Notes: generated from the letters alone by a model not told the origin. A stretch of 64,000 nucleotides of DNA from Eupeodes corollae (GCF_945859685.1 NC_079149.1:24401118-24465117), one strand, 5' to 3'; counted from the first letter of the stretch, positions 32,158-47,100 are shown. Translations and numbers: made by a program.

Positions 32158-35100
32158 TTATCTGCCGGAGAACATGCTCATCGCATGGGTTCCAGTTCGC
32201 TTTCGTATTAATCGAGCAGACACTGCAAATGGAAAAAAAATTATATTAGACCAGTTGACAAAAAAAACTTTTTATTTATTTATTAGAGCCTGTATAAAAG
32301 GGTATATTCAGGTATTAAAGAGGAGATCAAGCATTTACTACAATTTTAGTATGCTTGAATTTTTTATTTCAGCCCTCTTGTTGGCATAGGCCATGAAATT
32401 AACGAGTTCAAGTGTTGACAACTTTAAAAGTCGTATTTACCGACATACAGCTTTTTAAAGCTTGAACAAGGATTTTGGTTTATAACTTTGTGCCTTATGA
32501 AAAGATAGTTACATAAATGGAAACTAGACGATCTGATCCTACGCCCAGATCACAATAATGAAATATTGGGTAAATTCCTTGCAGGGGCGGATCCAGATTT
32601 TCCATCTGCTTAAAAATGTTCTCTAATGTTTTGTAAAGGATGCTAACAAAATTTAATAATTGCTAAAATGACAACTTTGGTTGTCAAATTATTTAGAACA
32701 CTGTTGTCCAGCAAGTTATGGTCTAACTATTTAATTTGAACAGTTGTCTAAATATGCCATATTTAAGAGCTAAAATACAATAGCTTATAGGGTTTTTGTT
32801 GCATTTCGCGCAGAAATGTAGGAAATTGTTTTGAAACGTTGCTTTTTTCCAAAAACAAAACACACTTTTCTTGTTTTCATTTCTATGAATGCGAAGAACG
32901 CTGTAAAAATTTAAAAATCTAGAAAATGAGAGAGGATCTGAATGTAAACATGTCGGGCTTATTTTGACGTAGTGTTTTCGAACTCAATTTCCGGGAGTCA
33001 CTTATTACTATCGTTAGCAATCTGCTTACTCGTATTTGGATCTTATAAAAGCGTGAACAAAACTTAAAAATTGTAAAGACAAAAAGGTTTGGTTGTTGAA
33101 CTTAAGGAAATAGTTGTATTTAAGAACATAATTTATCTAAAAAATTTAAATTAAAACAAAGTAAGGTAAGTAAACAAATAAGTTGGGAAGAAAAGTTTTG
33201 TAGCACTCACAAATTACACGTTTCAAAGCTTTTATATTAATAGATATGAAACGTTTATTATGTTTTTCATTTAGCCATTAGTTTAACAAAAGTGTTACTT
33301 GATTTTTTGGGACATTTGTATTATTGAAATTCATGTTTGAATCTCAGTTCTAGAGCATCCAAAGCAAATTACTTCAAAAGTAGTTTTATTAAGTTTTTTA
33401 AGATCTTTTGTATTCAACAGAAAACCAAATTTGCAAGAAATGAAATGCACGACTGGGTCACAAGGACTTGATAATTTCTTCCAAAAAGTCTGTTTAAAAA
33501 TATTGTCTATATTTTAAGATATAAAAATGTATGTACCTCCAAAATAAGTTCTTCTCAAAAATTTCAATGCCATTTTATATGTCAAAACCTACATATTTTT
33601 TTTCGGAAATCATTTTAAATTTTGTCTTAAAAATATTTTTGGTATAAGCAATAAATAAAGACTTATAAATATTTGAACATTTTACATTTAAATTTCGTAA
33701 GAAAATGTTGTCCCCTTTCTGAGATATTGAGTTTTGTAAACAAAATTAGTGTTGTATTAAAAATAAAAAAAAAATACATTTTTGATAATAAAAAATCATC
33801 ATCAATTTGATCATTGACAAGAGCTTGCACAGAAAGAGAAGAATTTTGAAATCGTTCCATTATTGAGGGGTTCCCTTCTGGAGCAATACGAAAATACGTT
33901 TTTCTTGTAGAAAAAAGCCAAATTAAGAACAGAAAATTTTGAGATAGTTTTAGAAAATTCACGTGTTTGAATCAAAAAATTTGTGTGGGGACTGCTGTTA
34001 TTTTTTGTATTAATAAAATGATAATCAGCTGACAATCTTAATTTCAATCAGAACTATTGTTTGGACTGTAGCGGCCAAGACGGACAGACGGAAGGAATCG
34101 AGGTACCCACTTTTTTTCGACTTCTCTACCGTGGTAATGTCATATTTGATTAAAAACTCCAGTTTGAAATTTTTTACTAATGCAAAACTTGCTATAAAGT
34201 TCCTATATGTCACAAGTAAAAATCACTTCAATGTTCACTATTTATGTGTGTCAAAAAAATGTAATAATAAAATTGAAGGCTAGTTTAAGGAATTCAAAGG
34301 CAACTTAATATAAAATTGATGATCTCTTATTCAAGGTTTCTTCTTAAGAACCTGAATATTTGCTCTTTTTCTTAGAAACAATTTTTATGAAAATAATTTA
34401 AAGCATGAATAAAGTTTTTCAAGTTGTAAATTAAGCGAAAATCAAAATTTGAGTTGTTTATGACAGCAAACCACTTTTTGGTGAGTGTCATTAAATTACT
34501 AATAAATCTTTAGTTATAAAACTTAACTGTATAAGCTTTTTGGCACATATGACCCCCCCTAGATCGTCAATTGGTAAAAAGTTGATGAATTTGTGCTGTG
34601 TTCATGAAATTGGGCTGAATATCCGATTCATATTATGTTCCTGGTCCAATCTTCAGTAGAAGTAGTTGTAAAAGTAGTACTTTTAGCAACAAATTTAAGG
34701 AAGTAAAATAAAAATGTTGTTTTCATATCCAAAAAATAAATAATTCACAATATAATGGGGGTCATATCCATTAATGCAATACGATTAGTTTTGAATTGAA
34801 GGGAATTCCTACGAAAAAGCAAACAAATTATCTCCCAGGGGGGGTCATGACCCCTACGACCCCCCCCCCCCCTGGATCCGCCATTGATTCCTTTCTCATG
34901 AAAGCATTCCCCAACTATTTTTTGTACATGCCCCATTCAAGCGTCAATGCTTACATACAACAACTTAGATAAATTTCGGGTACTTTTAAGCCAAATTTAT
35001 TTAAAGAGAACTTTTAAACTGTTTTGTACAATTAACTCCTCTGCTCTAAATAAGTTTGGAGTTTGGATAACCAATTTTATTATTCAAGTTTTCGGGATAT

Positions 35101-38100
35101 TTTTGTGTATTTTAAATTTTTGTTAAACATCTCAAAGATCTACAACTGCACATTTTTGCTTCGGTTTTCAATTATTACAACTGATTATATTCTTACCCAT
35201 CCATATGCAAAAACAATAATTTCCGTAGTGTTCGTCTTAAATATACAGTGGATCACAGCTTATTTGACCCACCTTTTGCTCACAACTTTAAAAGAGAATA
35301 TCTCTTTAACGAAGCAAGTGATCAACAAAATAAAAACGCGGGAATGTTAATTAAGTTTTAAACTAAAACATAACAACTTCATTTATTTAAATTAATTAAA
35401 ACTTGACAAAAAAATAACAAAATCAATATTTCGGGGTAAGTAAATAGTACCCGTGGCATGATGGTTAGTGCGTTGGACTGTCATGAAAAATCAATGCCTG
35501 TGCCACTTTAATTTAAAAATATTAATGTTCGCGGGTACTGCCTCTTGCGAAGAATTGACAAATCCTTCCAAGAGTAAGTCTTGTCATGAAAAAGGGCTTT
35601 CTCAAATTAGCACTTTCGGATTTGGCCTAAAATTGTAGGCCCCTTCCATTCCTGACAACAGTACTCGCACACAGGCTCTGGTTCCCAACGGATTGTTGCG
35701 CCACCCAATTTATTTATTTTATTTCAGGGTAACAGCTTATTTGACCTATTTTAAAAATCGAGTAAAATGATTACTTTTTATTAACAAAAAGACACGTTTC
35801 CATAACTTTAGTATTTGGTATGTCCTCCCTTTTGATTAATGACTGCCTCAAGTCGATTTCGATAAGAATCCACCAATTTTTTTGTCGTTTCCACCACAGG
35901 TATTCTTGCCCATTCTTCAACTAAAGCCATCTTTAGGTCATTTTTGTTAAAAAATATGGCGCTCGCGTATTTTTGTGTCCAAAATTGACCAAAAGTTTTC
36001 GATGACATTCAAATCTGGACTCTGTGCCGGCGGTTTAATAACGTGAGGGCAGTTGTAAATTAGCCAAGTTTGAACATTACCGGATGTATGTTTCGGATCA
36101 TTGTCTTGATAAAATCGAAATGTATCCTTTATGCCTAGTTTTGCTGCGCTTTGGAGCAAATTATTTTTGAGAATATTGAGGTACACTAATTTATCAATGG
36201 TACTCTCAATAAATTGCAACTTGCCGACTCCAGCTGCAGACATGCAGTTCCATACCATGACATGTTCTCCTCTATGGTTCACTGTTGTTCTTAAGTTTTT
36301 ATGTTGGAGCTCTGTGTTCGGTTTTCGGCACACATAAGACCTCCCATCGGATCCAAATATATGAAATTTGGATTCATCCGCGAATATAACACTCTTCCAG
36401 AACGTGGAATCCTTTGCTATATTCTCCTTTGCAAACTGAAAACGACTAATTCTATTTTTTTATTGATAATAGGTTTCTTCCGTGCTACTCTGCAAATCAT
36501 TATTTCTAAGGACCCGGCGGCATCTCACTATCCAGTTTTATTGCCGATAGCTTTGGATTTTGTTTTACTCTTTGCACAATATATCGTTAATCCGATGCAC
36601 TAAATATTTTTTTCGGAAGTTTTCTACCTTTATTTCCAATTCGATTCTCGAATACAAAACGGTGGATAATAGCTTTGACCGTGTCATCTGGTATGTTAAC
36701 AATTTCGGCTATTTTTCGCTGTCCATTTTTATGATGATGAAGCACTAATTCACGCTGTTCAAATGTTGTTCGTTTTCTTAGATTCGTAACACGTGTTGCT
36801 TTTGCGAAAAATAACCAAAACTGGTAATTTTATCTTAATATAAAATAAATAAGAGAAAGATGCAAAAATCACCGTTATCTCGATATTTTTTCTGATGCAG
36901 GTGATCTTTAAACACTGTGGGTCAAATAAGCTGAAGTACTAAAAAATGTACTTATTTCTTTTTTTTTTGTCAAGGTAATCATGGTGTTTTAAAATAAATT
37001 TAATTTATTCAAATGTCATGTTCAAATTAAAAACCTAATAAACCATTCTGTGTTTGTATTTTCCAAATAACTTTTATTGTTAAGGAGCCATACTCGATTA
37101 AAAGTATATATGAGGTGTGGGTCAAATAAGCTGTGACCCACTGTAGGTCCGTTCGCTTACTTTCTGCACTAATATTTGTAAAAAGAGATATTTTTAAGAG
37201 TGAGTGTAAAATTCTGTCACAAAAAGACAAAACTACAAAAAAGTAAGCGAACGGGAAAACAACAAATGTTTCCCAAAATTTGACTGTCAAAAAAACTATA
37301 CATTTTAAAACATAATCGTTTCATTTTGTGTTTAGCATTTATTTATTTTTTTGTAAATAAATTAAGGCAACATAAATTTCAAGCAACATCATGCTGGTCC
37401 ATTGTTTTTTTTTATGAAAAAAAAACTTGATTAAATTGAAACTTGAATTTTTAATTTTATAAGTGACAGCAAAAGCGAGAAAATTATTTATTTGTTTGAA
37501 GTTCTATCAAATTTGACACTTTTCACAAATCAGCTCAAAGAAATTTCTGGGAATAAAATTCGTATGTTGGGGAAATATTTTACTTTCTCGTGAGCGCTCT
37601 CTTTTACGAAAAACTATGAAATTTTAAAATACGCGAACAGCATTTAGTTAAATTTCGTAATTTTGTAGTATATTAGTAAGAAAAAATATATTAATAACAT
37701 AAAGTCAACTATTTTGTTTTTTAAAAGCGGCTGAATTTGCTGAAACACAAAATAATAGAAAAATGTACAAAACTGCAATAAATACAGCTTTTGCTGTGTT
37801 GAAAACAGTAATAAAGCTTTTTGGAACTTACAGTTGTGTTCATAAAAATAGCAGTGCTGGTCACATTTTATTAGATTGTCAATTATTTTAAGAACGGAAA
37901 TTCTTACAAAAAAAAAAATTGACATGTTACTTGCATCTAACGGTCTTTCGTTTCCATATTAGAGACTTTTAGCTTGAAGAGTGTTCATAAAAATAGCAGT
38001 GTTTTTGATTTTATAATTAAAAAGTGTATTATACTATATAAAGTATTTGTAGCATACTAGCATATACAAAATTAATAAATATTACCTCAAAAATAAACAA

Positions 38101-41100
38101 TCGGGCGGTCAAGACACTGCACCGAAGAAATTCGAAAACTTATTCGAAAACTGCGTTTGGAGGGAAAAACCTACCAAAATATTTAGCAAAAATGTTCAGT
38201 AACGCCTTTAATTTGCAAAATAAACCGAAAACGCGAGGCCCAAAAAGGATGACTACTGAAAGAACTGACAGAAAAATTGTTCAGTTAGCAAAACAGAACC
38301 CTTTCATAGGCTCTAGGAAAATAAGAAATGGACTTCAACTGTCTGTTAGCGCCGTCACAATACGAAGACGTCATAAGAGTGAAGCTACAGGCCCGAAGTG
38401 CACGCAAGGTACCATTCTTGACGAAAAGGCATGTGGCAAAGACAATGGAGTTTATTAAAGCGCATAAAGATTTGGCAAAAGAGAAGTGGAGGAATGTTCT
38501 GTGAAGCGATGAAGGCAAAGTTTTGGGTCCAAGAGTCGTCGATAATATGTGGGAAGTTCCTTAAATGCAGCATACTATTCACGGTACACTATAAAAAACA
38601 GTGAAGCATGGTGGAGGAAAAATTATGATATGAGCTTGCTTTTCATATTACGGGGTGGGGCCTATATATCTTATAGAGAGTATAAGGGATGCAACCGAGT
38701 ATGTGAACATTCTCGAGGAGGTTATGTTACCCTATGCTGAGGACGAAATGCCGTTGGTTTGGGTATACCAAAAAGACTATGACCCAAAGCATACCTCAAA
38801 AAAAGCAAAACCATGGTTTGCGCAGAAGAAGTTATTCGTTATGGAGTGACCCGCTCAATCCCACAACGTAAACTCCATCGCAAATATGTGGAGGGTTTAT
38901 CAGAACGTAATTTATAAAGCAAAACCCCAGAATTCAAAATAATTGTGCGAAGCAGTGCGTGGAACGCAATACCAGTCGAAAGGTGTCAGGTTTTAGTGGA
39001 CTCGATGCCACGTAGATGCGAAGCATCATAAAAAACAATGGTTATGCAACAAAATACTAATTGTAAGCTATCATTATTTGTAGACTTTCATATAACTTAT
39101 TACAATTTTTCTTACTTCTTACAGCTATATAGTTTAAAAACGGTTTTTACTGTGACAAAGCTAACGGTAAAAAATCTATAATACTTATTTTCTGTTATTA
39201 TGAATAAAATATTTTAGTTTGTTTTTAGAAGTTTAATGAAATGTATTATAACGTTGACATTAAAGGCCTTTTTGTTTTATTTTGAGAGCACTGCTATTTT
39301 TATGAACACAACAACTGTACATAGAACAAATTTGATTCGAATAAAAATACAGAATCAAAAAAATACTTTTTGAACCAAAATGTCCTGTAACTTTAAGACG
39401 ATAGAAATGAGTCAGAAAACTTAAGGTGGGTGTCCATTTGAGAGTAAACGTGCTCAAGCTGCTTTCGAGATCGATCTCGCAAGTGGACATAGTCTGGAGA
39501 GTAGCTCGCGGAGAGCTGACTAATTACTCTCGACATCGATCTTTTTGAAAGTCACTCGCAAGTGGACACATGTGTTTACCACTATCCGAGATAAGCTCGC
39601 GGAATGCCAACACAGTTCGTATTTTGCGAGTAGCTGTCGAGAGTATACATGTCAAACAGTGGAAACTATGTCTTTTTTTGCATATAAATTTGATTTGAAT
39701 ATACATTTTTAGTTTGTTTTTAGAAGTTTAATGAAATGTATTATAACGTTGACATTAAAGGCCTTTTTGTTTTATTTTAAAAGCACTGCTATTTTTATGA
39801 ACACAACAACTGTACATAGAACAAATTTGATTCGAATAAAAATACAGAATCAAAAAAATACTTTTTGAACCAAAATGTCCTGTAACTTTAAGACGATAGA
39901 AATGAGTCAGAAAACTTAAGGTGGGTGTCCATTTGAGAGTAAACGTGCTCAAGCTGCTTTCGAGATCGATCTCGCAAGTGGACATAGTCTGGAGAGTAGC
40001 TCGCGGAGAGCTGACTAATTACTCTCGACATCGATCTTTTTGAAAGTCACTCGCAAGTGGACACATGTGTTTACCACTATCCGAGATAAGCTCGCGGAAT
40101 GCCAACACAGTTCGTATTTTGCGAGTAGCTGTCGAGAGTATACATGTCAAACAGTGGAAACTATGTCTTTTTTTGCATATAAATTTGATTTGAATATACA
40201 TTTTTAACTTCCTAAAGGAAGTTATTGTAATAGGTGCGATTTGTAAAATTGAAAATTTTAATATTTATCGACGTTTCAAGATTCCTAGAGTCGAAATAAA
40301 AGATTTTAAGAACGATGCCTGTGCGTGCGTGTGTACGTTCGTTCGTACATCCGACGTTTTTTCGTCGTCCTTTGCTCAAAAACTAGTAAAGATATCGACT
40401 ACAGAAAGTTGCGGAAAGGGATGTCAAAAAAATCAAGTGGGTGGTTTTTTACCATATCATTTTAAAAAGAAGGTGAAAATATCAATATCTCACGAACCAA
40501 AAACCAAACAAAATTAAATTGTATATTATATATTGTAACGTGATACCAAACAAGTATATTTTATGAAAAAAAACAATGAACGGTTTTTTTATAAATAAAA
40601 AAAACTGCACGAATAAAAAATGATTCTATCTCCAAAACAATTTTATGCAACAAAGAATAACGTTTTTAACATACTTCTTTTAACAAATTTTGAGAAAAAT
40701 CGAATTGACAGTTTTTTTTATAAAAAATAAATATCTAAAAAACATTACTCAAAGTTGTTACAAATGGAATTTTGACTCAAATAACTTTTAAAAAATTTGA
40801 GATTATGGCTTCCAATTTATTTTATCTTATGAAAATTATTGTTTTCAACCATTTTGAGAAAAATTATTTTACAGTTTTTTTTGCAAAAAATAAAAACCTA
40901 AAAAAACAATACTAAAACTTGGTAAAAATTTACTTTCGACTCAAATAGCTTTTTAAAAATTAAAAATATTGTGTTCAAACTTTTTTATTTCACAGAAAAT
41001 AGTACGCAAATTCGGTAAAAAATGATGTTCGGTTCTCGATATCTCGTGAACAATATAAGATATTGACTTTAAATTAGATTCATTCATTAAAGATGTATTT

Positions 41101-44100
41101 ATTTATTTAAGAAATAAAATCAAATGCTACTAAAATTAGTAAAAATTGTTTTTCGACTTAAAATCTCGTTTACAAAAATAGGTTTCGATATCAAACTATG
41201 TCATAAAATGCAAAATGTTGTTGGTAATTTTAAAATCTTTTAGAATAATTCAACTGTCAACTTTTTTAACAAAACACGAAAACCTACAGACCTATTAAGC
41301 AAGGCAAATCTACAGACGGGATGGGAAGTTATCAGTGTGGATAGAATACATGGCCAACCGATAATATGCTAGAAGAAGAAATCTATCAAGTGGACACGAT
41401 TATGAGTACTCTCAGCAAGAAAACTCAATTTACTAGCAGAGAGCTCGCGATAGTAAAACTCCTAAAATTTGGCTCTCAAATGGACACTCTCCCGAGTGCT
41501 GCTCTCGAGATTTAACTAGCAGAAGTACTCTCAAATGGACACGCACCTTTATAGAAGGGAAATGTATTGCGCCCGATGATGGAGAAGCATCTCCGAAACG
41601 CGTCGCAAATATAATATTTAAATAAAAATAAGTTGTAATATTAAAAATTAAAATAAAAACAAATAAAATAACTTGTATTTATTTATTTATTTATTTGTCA
41701 TTAATGATAGAATTTAGTATTTATTTATTTATTTATTTGTCATTAATGATAGAAAGTATTTTGTAGAGAATTTTATTTTCTACAATTTCGTTGCACATTT
41801 TTATCAAGGGATATCAAAAATTCACTTGTTTTTGAAAACTTGTATTTCTTGCGTGCAGGTTTTAATTGTATTTTGATCAAAAAGAATTCAACAAAATGAA
41901 ATGAGGAACAAATCAATTTAAGTTGAAAGAAATATGCTTTGTTAATATACACTGCCGCTCATCTGAATAGGTTCACAATTATACAAAAAATGTGTCTTAA
42001 AGCTTGCCGTTATTCTACCACGGTAGCTAGAGTAAATGTATTCATAAAATCAACCATTGTTTTGGCTCTGAATAGGTTCAACGGATGAAATAGAATAAAA
42101 CAATACAAATTATTTGAATTCAAAGATTTATTTTACCCTTTTGTATTGTATGATTACTTAACGGAAGTTATTAATGAGTGTTGCCACTGTTTTTAACCCG
42201 CCATTGGTGACGCAAATTTGACTTTGATCAATGGTGACGCCGGTCTCATGGACCGGGTTTATCAGCTAAAGATTTTTCAAAATGTGTCTAATATTTCGCT
42301 TTTTTTAAATAAATGTTCCTTGAAAATAAAACAGTGATATTAAATCAACAGAAGCTCTTTTATTAAATTAGACAAATTCAAATTCAACAAAAAACAATAA
42401 CGGATACGAAATTTATTCGCATTTTTTCGCACAGACCAGTAGGTCACCATTGGCGAGTTAATATAGTCTCGTAAATTTTATTTGGAATGGAACTATACAA
42501 TTTTTCCAGGTATTGAAGAGAAATTTCTGACCAGGCTTTTTTTAATGTCTTCGAATATCCTACCTAACTCGTATACTTTACGTGAGAGAAGTCCCCTCAT
42601 TCTCTATTATGTTATGGTCAGGGAAGTATGGCAGCCACACCAGCATCTCTACATTTTGACTCTCAATCCACTGCCTTACTGTCCACGCTCTAAGGATAGG
42701 GTTATTATCATGTTGGAATGTCCATTATATTGGTCTAAACAGGTCATACAGTGGGAAGGCCTTTTCAAGCACACCTTTATAAGAATTTGCATTCATTCTC
42801 GATGTAACAAATTGGAGCTCCAAGGCTCCGTAGAAGGAAATAGCTGCCCACATCATAACAGCGGCCTTCAATTATACTCCTCTTTTCGAAGGTCATGAAA
42901 ACAATAATTATAGCCGTCAGGGCCCTCACTTTTTGCCACTCTGACTTCCACGACATGTATTTCTTACAGAATTGGAGACGAATTTCTCTTCTAGTTCGTT
43001 AAGTGGTGTTTTTTCTGATTTTTGTTCTTTTCAAATAAGAACCACTTTTAATAACGCGTTTTACTGTAGCTAAACTGCAATTGAATAATGAGGATTAGAA
43101 GCTGCTCTGATGATAGCACGTCTATCAGCCATTGATGTGGCCGTATAAGTTCCTCCTTTCATGTTTTTTTTTCATAATTTTGGATATTTTGCAAGTAATT
43201 GCCTACCAAATTTTGACTTCTTTTTATTTTCTTCTCAATAAGTCGTTGGCTTATGCCTGATTCCCGAAATGCTTTTATTTTGCCTCTTCTTCCTCGCTTA
43301 AAGATTTTCCGCTACCCATTTTCACAAATAATAGGAAAACACACTAAATTTATTGACAGATAAAATTTCGATTAAAATTAACACGCAACTCAACGCAAAC
43401 TGCAATTTTTGCTGTTGAAGGTATTCAGATGAGACAAAAAATGCTTGTTTCTAAGAATACATTTAGTCTAGCTACCGTGGGAGAATAACGGTAAGCTTTA
43501 AGACAAATTATGTACTCCCAAAACAAGCACATAATGATATGATGCTCTTTCATTACATATAAAAAGATGTGTCATTGCAATAAATATGAAGGGAGGCCAT
43601 CAGTGTGGTGAAAATATTTGCGAACCTTCAGATGAGCGACAGTGTAATTTTTATTAAAATATCAACATAAAGGTGAACAAACAATAGCTTCGGAAGGTTC
43701 AAATTCAAGGAGAAAAATATAATGTGGAGCTTAGTTCCTAAATGAGGCAAGAATGAAACTCCTTAAGAGATTAAATGATTCGCAAATAAGAATATGCAGT
43801 GTTTTCTGATTTCTCATTTTACTTTCATATCCAAATATTACATTTTATATAACTTGGGACAGAATAGCGGACCTTTAAATTGTTAGAGAATAATTTTGAA
43901 TATTTCGAAAAAAGGAAAACAAATATTTTTCTAAATTTTGCACTGCTAGGGCTTTTCAAGATACTTAGAGTTTATTTTTTATCTATTATAGCAATATAGA
44001 AATTTCAAAAGCCCCACATTATTAATGCAAACCAATAACTTTAAAAATAAGAAGATACTCGTAAATTTCGGAAATTGGAATAGAGTAAAAACTGCATTTA

Positions 44101-47100
44101 AGGCCAACTTCAGTTTTCGTAAAGAAAATCCAAAGTGATCCTATTATTTATCAGGATATCTAACCAACATAAGTTCCAAATCTTAAAACATATCAGGGTT
44201 TTAAAAGAATTAAGAAAGAGTGAAAAATACAAGTGAATGGTGATTGCATAATTTGAAGACCCAAAATGAAATCAATTAATGCAATCTTTTAATTGAATCC
44301 AATAAATAATTTTTAAAGACTGCATTTACAAAAGACCGCATTATTTTCTAAAGCCTCAATCATTATATTACATCACATCCACGATGTGTTATCAAAATAT
44401 TTATTAGAGAACAAAAATTGATTGAAGTATTTAAATATTAATTGGTGTTTTCTATACTTTGAATTTTAGAAACACATTAAGTGTCTTTACACAAATTTAG
44501 TGGTTTTTGATAAGATCAAAAGAACAAACCCATTTTTTCAAAAACTATCTTAGAACCACTAACAAATCTATACATGAAACTCTATGAACATTACGGTTTA
44601 GGTGTTATTACCCACAACCCCCCTCCCCCCTTGGATCCTCTACTGAATGTCCATCAATTAAATTATTAACAATAAACTTACTTGAACTATCTTGCGGCGT
44701 CAGTGGTCTTTCTAGAACATTTTGAATCACATTCATCCAATCCTCTCGTTCCTTATCGCTATACGCGCACATATTATACGTTCGCTCAGGTGTAAACAAT
44801 GTAAAGCTATATCGTTGCTCTTTAGCACCGATCGGAACACCCACCCTCACGCTATACCCATCCAAATTATGACCTAAGAAAATTTCCCCCTTTGGATACG
44901 CGTCCATTGGATCATCATGATACATTAGTTTTCGATTATCCAAAGTAAACCATCGTCTTTTATAGCCATCCGAGGGTCTTGGACCGGTCTTTAATAGCCA
45001 ACCTTCTTTGGCAAAGTCTCTTGTTAGCAGGGGGGTTAGTTCATTTTCAGATGCACTTGGAAATGCAACTTGCAAACGATGTAGTTTAGCACATCGAACT
45101 GCCATATACCAGTTGTTTATGACCTCTGGTTCATCGTGATACACATAAATATGCCTCGTTGAACCGTCTTTCATGTATGTAAATTGCAATGAATTCTGAT
45201 GACCGGTTTTTCTTGGGGCAAATGCAACATTCAGCTCGGATATTCGAAGCACAGCTTTGGGATCTTTGCTTTCTTTTACGTGATACTTTAGGGTGTCATC
45301 GGATTCGGAAAGAATAAATTTGCGCGGCTGATAGCGACTGTCTTCTTTGCCACGCTTCATTAAAAAACCTTCCATATGTCCGGATATGTAACTTGGTCGA
45401 CCATTTTGTGAAAATTCAAGACGTTCATACTTAGCTCGTATCCATTGTTCTATTAAGACTCTGTAAACAAAAATACATTACAAAAGTGGTCATTAAATTG
45501 TTCTTAGTCTTAACTTACTGTGGATCGTTTTCACATGGACGTCGATAGCAGGGCGGTACTCGATATTCGTATTTTAATTTCGCTCTTTGATTGCCGACTT
45601 CTTTCATTCGTTCCAATTGACTGTCTTCCCATTTATCGAGTTTTAAATGTTTAACTTTGGAAATATGTGCACCCATAGCCCTATGCACACCTGCACAGCG
45701 GGTACACAGAAATATACCAATATTGTATGAGGCCCATTCGACATCTATAAAAGAAGAAAAAAAATGCTATCATATTATATTTGTATAGTTTAATTGAATA
45801 AAGCTTTATCTTTCTTTAAGGAGGTTCCGGAAGACATAGATATAGCTAAGTATCGATTCCAAGTTCTCAAAAATACCTTTTTATATACAAAATTGATGAG
45901 CAAAATGCTGAGAATGGACTCCAACCGTGTTAGATTTGAAAAAAGTTAGTTCTTACGCAGTGCATGGCTCTTTCTTCTAAGACTTAAGTAATAGAGAGGG
46001 TTATTAAATTGTTGGATTGAATGAATTAATATTAATGGGGTATCTACGGTGCCACTCAAAGGGACTCCCTACAAACGAATTCCTCTGTAGAACTTCAATA
46101 TTTGGAGTATTTTAAGATGGAGTTGTCCCTTTCCTTTTATTAAGTTATGTCCAGATATCTATGTGAATGATGACATAACATTATATGACATGTGTCTCCT
46201 ATTACTCATTGCAGAATCTCTGATCTAGAATGCTTAAGTGTCTATTCATCTTGCAGTGACCATTGAGAAGACTTGTGATTAATCCTAGATTATTTCTACT
46301 AAGAATGATACAAAGACTGGGACCAATTACGGATGTAGTTCGGCTTGTCTTAGCCAGAGATCTATACACACATAAATCCGCTGATCCGGATGGTATCCCC
46401 GCAATTGTTCTGAAGAGGTGTTCTTCAACGCTGGCAAAACCACTGCGTACGATTTTTCATTTGTACTACTCCTCAGGTCTCGTTCCGAGCGTATAGAAAA
46501 CTGCATTTGTCCAGCATGTTTCCAAAATAAATAAATACCGACCTATTGCACCTACGCCCCTTCTGGAAGATCGAAAGCTTCTTAATGACCGGCAATACGG
46601 CTTTCGAAGCAATAGGTCCACTGGTCATCTCACGGTTCTTCTCACCGAACAGCAGAGCAAATCTTTACATCGCTTTGAAGCAAATAAGATTATTTCTTGA
46701 TAGGGTTTGGCATCAGGCTCTCTTATCGAAAATGCGTGCTTTCGGTTTTCATGAATCCCTGCTTCATTGGATTAGTAATTACATTTCGGATCGTTCAACA
46801 CAAGAAGTATTGGATGGATTCAAGTCTGAAAACCATAAAATAAATGCTGGTGTGTCCCAGGGCTCTGTTTTATTTCCAACACTCTTTCTCATTTTTATTA
46901 ATGATCTTCTACATTGTTTCGCTGACGATAGTACTCTTAGCTTTTCATATTCGTTTTCAGACTCACATCCCTCTTCTGCGGATGTGGAACTGCAACGATA
47001 AAGTATGATAAGCTTATTAAATTCCGACCTAAACAGCATTGTTCAATGAGGATTAAAAAACCGCGTGGAATTTAATGCTTCGAAAACGCAATGCTTTCTT

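Larger units (their letters stand above)
35246..37143 (-). mobile_element. Tc1-like element with TA duplication and nested SINE
   Basis: The left end CAGTGGATCACAGCTTATTT and right end, in reverse complement CAGTGGGTCACAGCTTATTT, are flanked by TA (35244-35245 and 37144-37145). A second pair of partial ends (ACAGCTTATTTGACC at 35734; GGGTCAAATAAGCTG at 36920) lies inside, so either ends are duplicated or one element sits in a relative. It carries the transposase at 35808-36850 and a SINE at 35445-35722. Confidence 0.85.

Noticed and set aside
39260..40201. Two pairs of identical ORFs (76 and 60 residues) in tandem
   Set aside because: They are identical only because the underlying 495-bp DNA is duplicated; they overlap transposon ends and have no protein-like features.
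41675..41754. CRISPR-like or minisatellite array
   Set aside because: Only two copies, AT-rich simple sequence, eukaryotic context.
42482..42898. 138-residue plus-strand ORF
   Set aside because: It is antisense to the decayed Tc1-like transposase, whose minus-strand motifs (EGPDGYNY, FPDHNIIENE) explain the sequence.
44608..44681. End of the long ADAP reading frame (FIVNNLIDGHSVEDPRG...)
   Set aside because: A consensus donor GTAAGTTT at 44681 and the in-phase last exon at 32222 indicate that this is intron, not protein.
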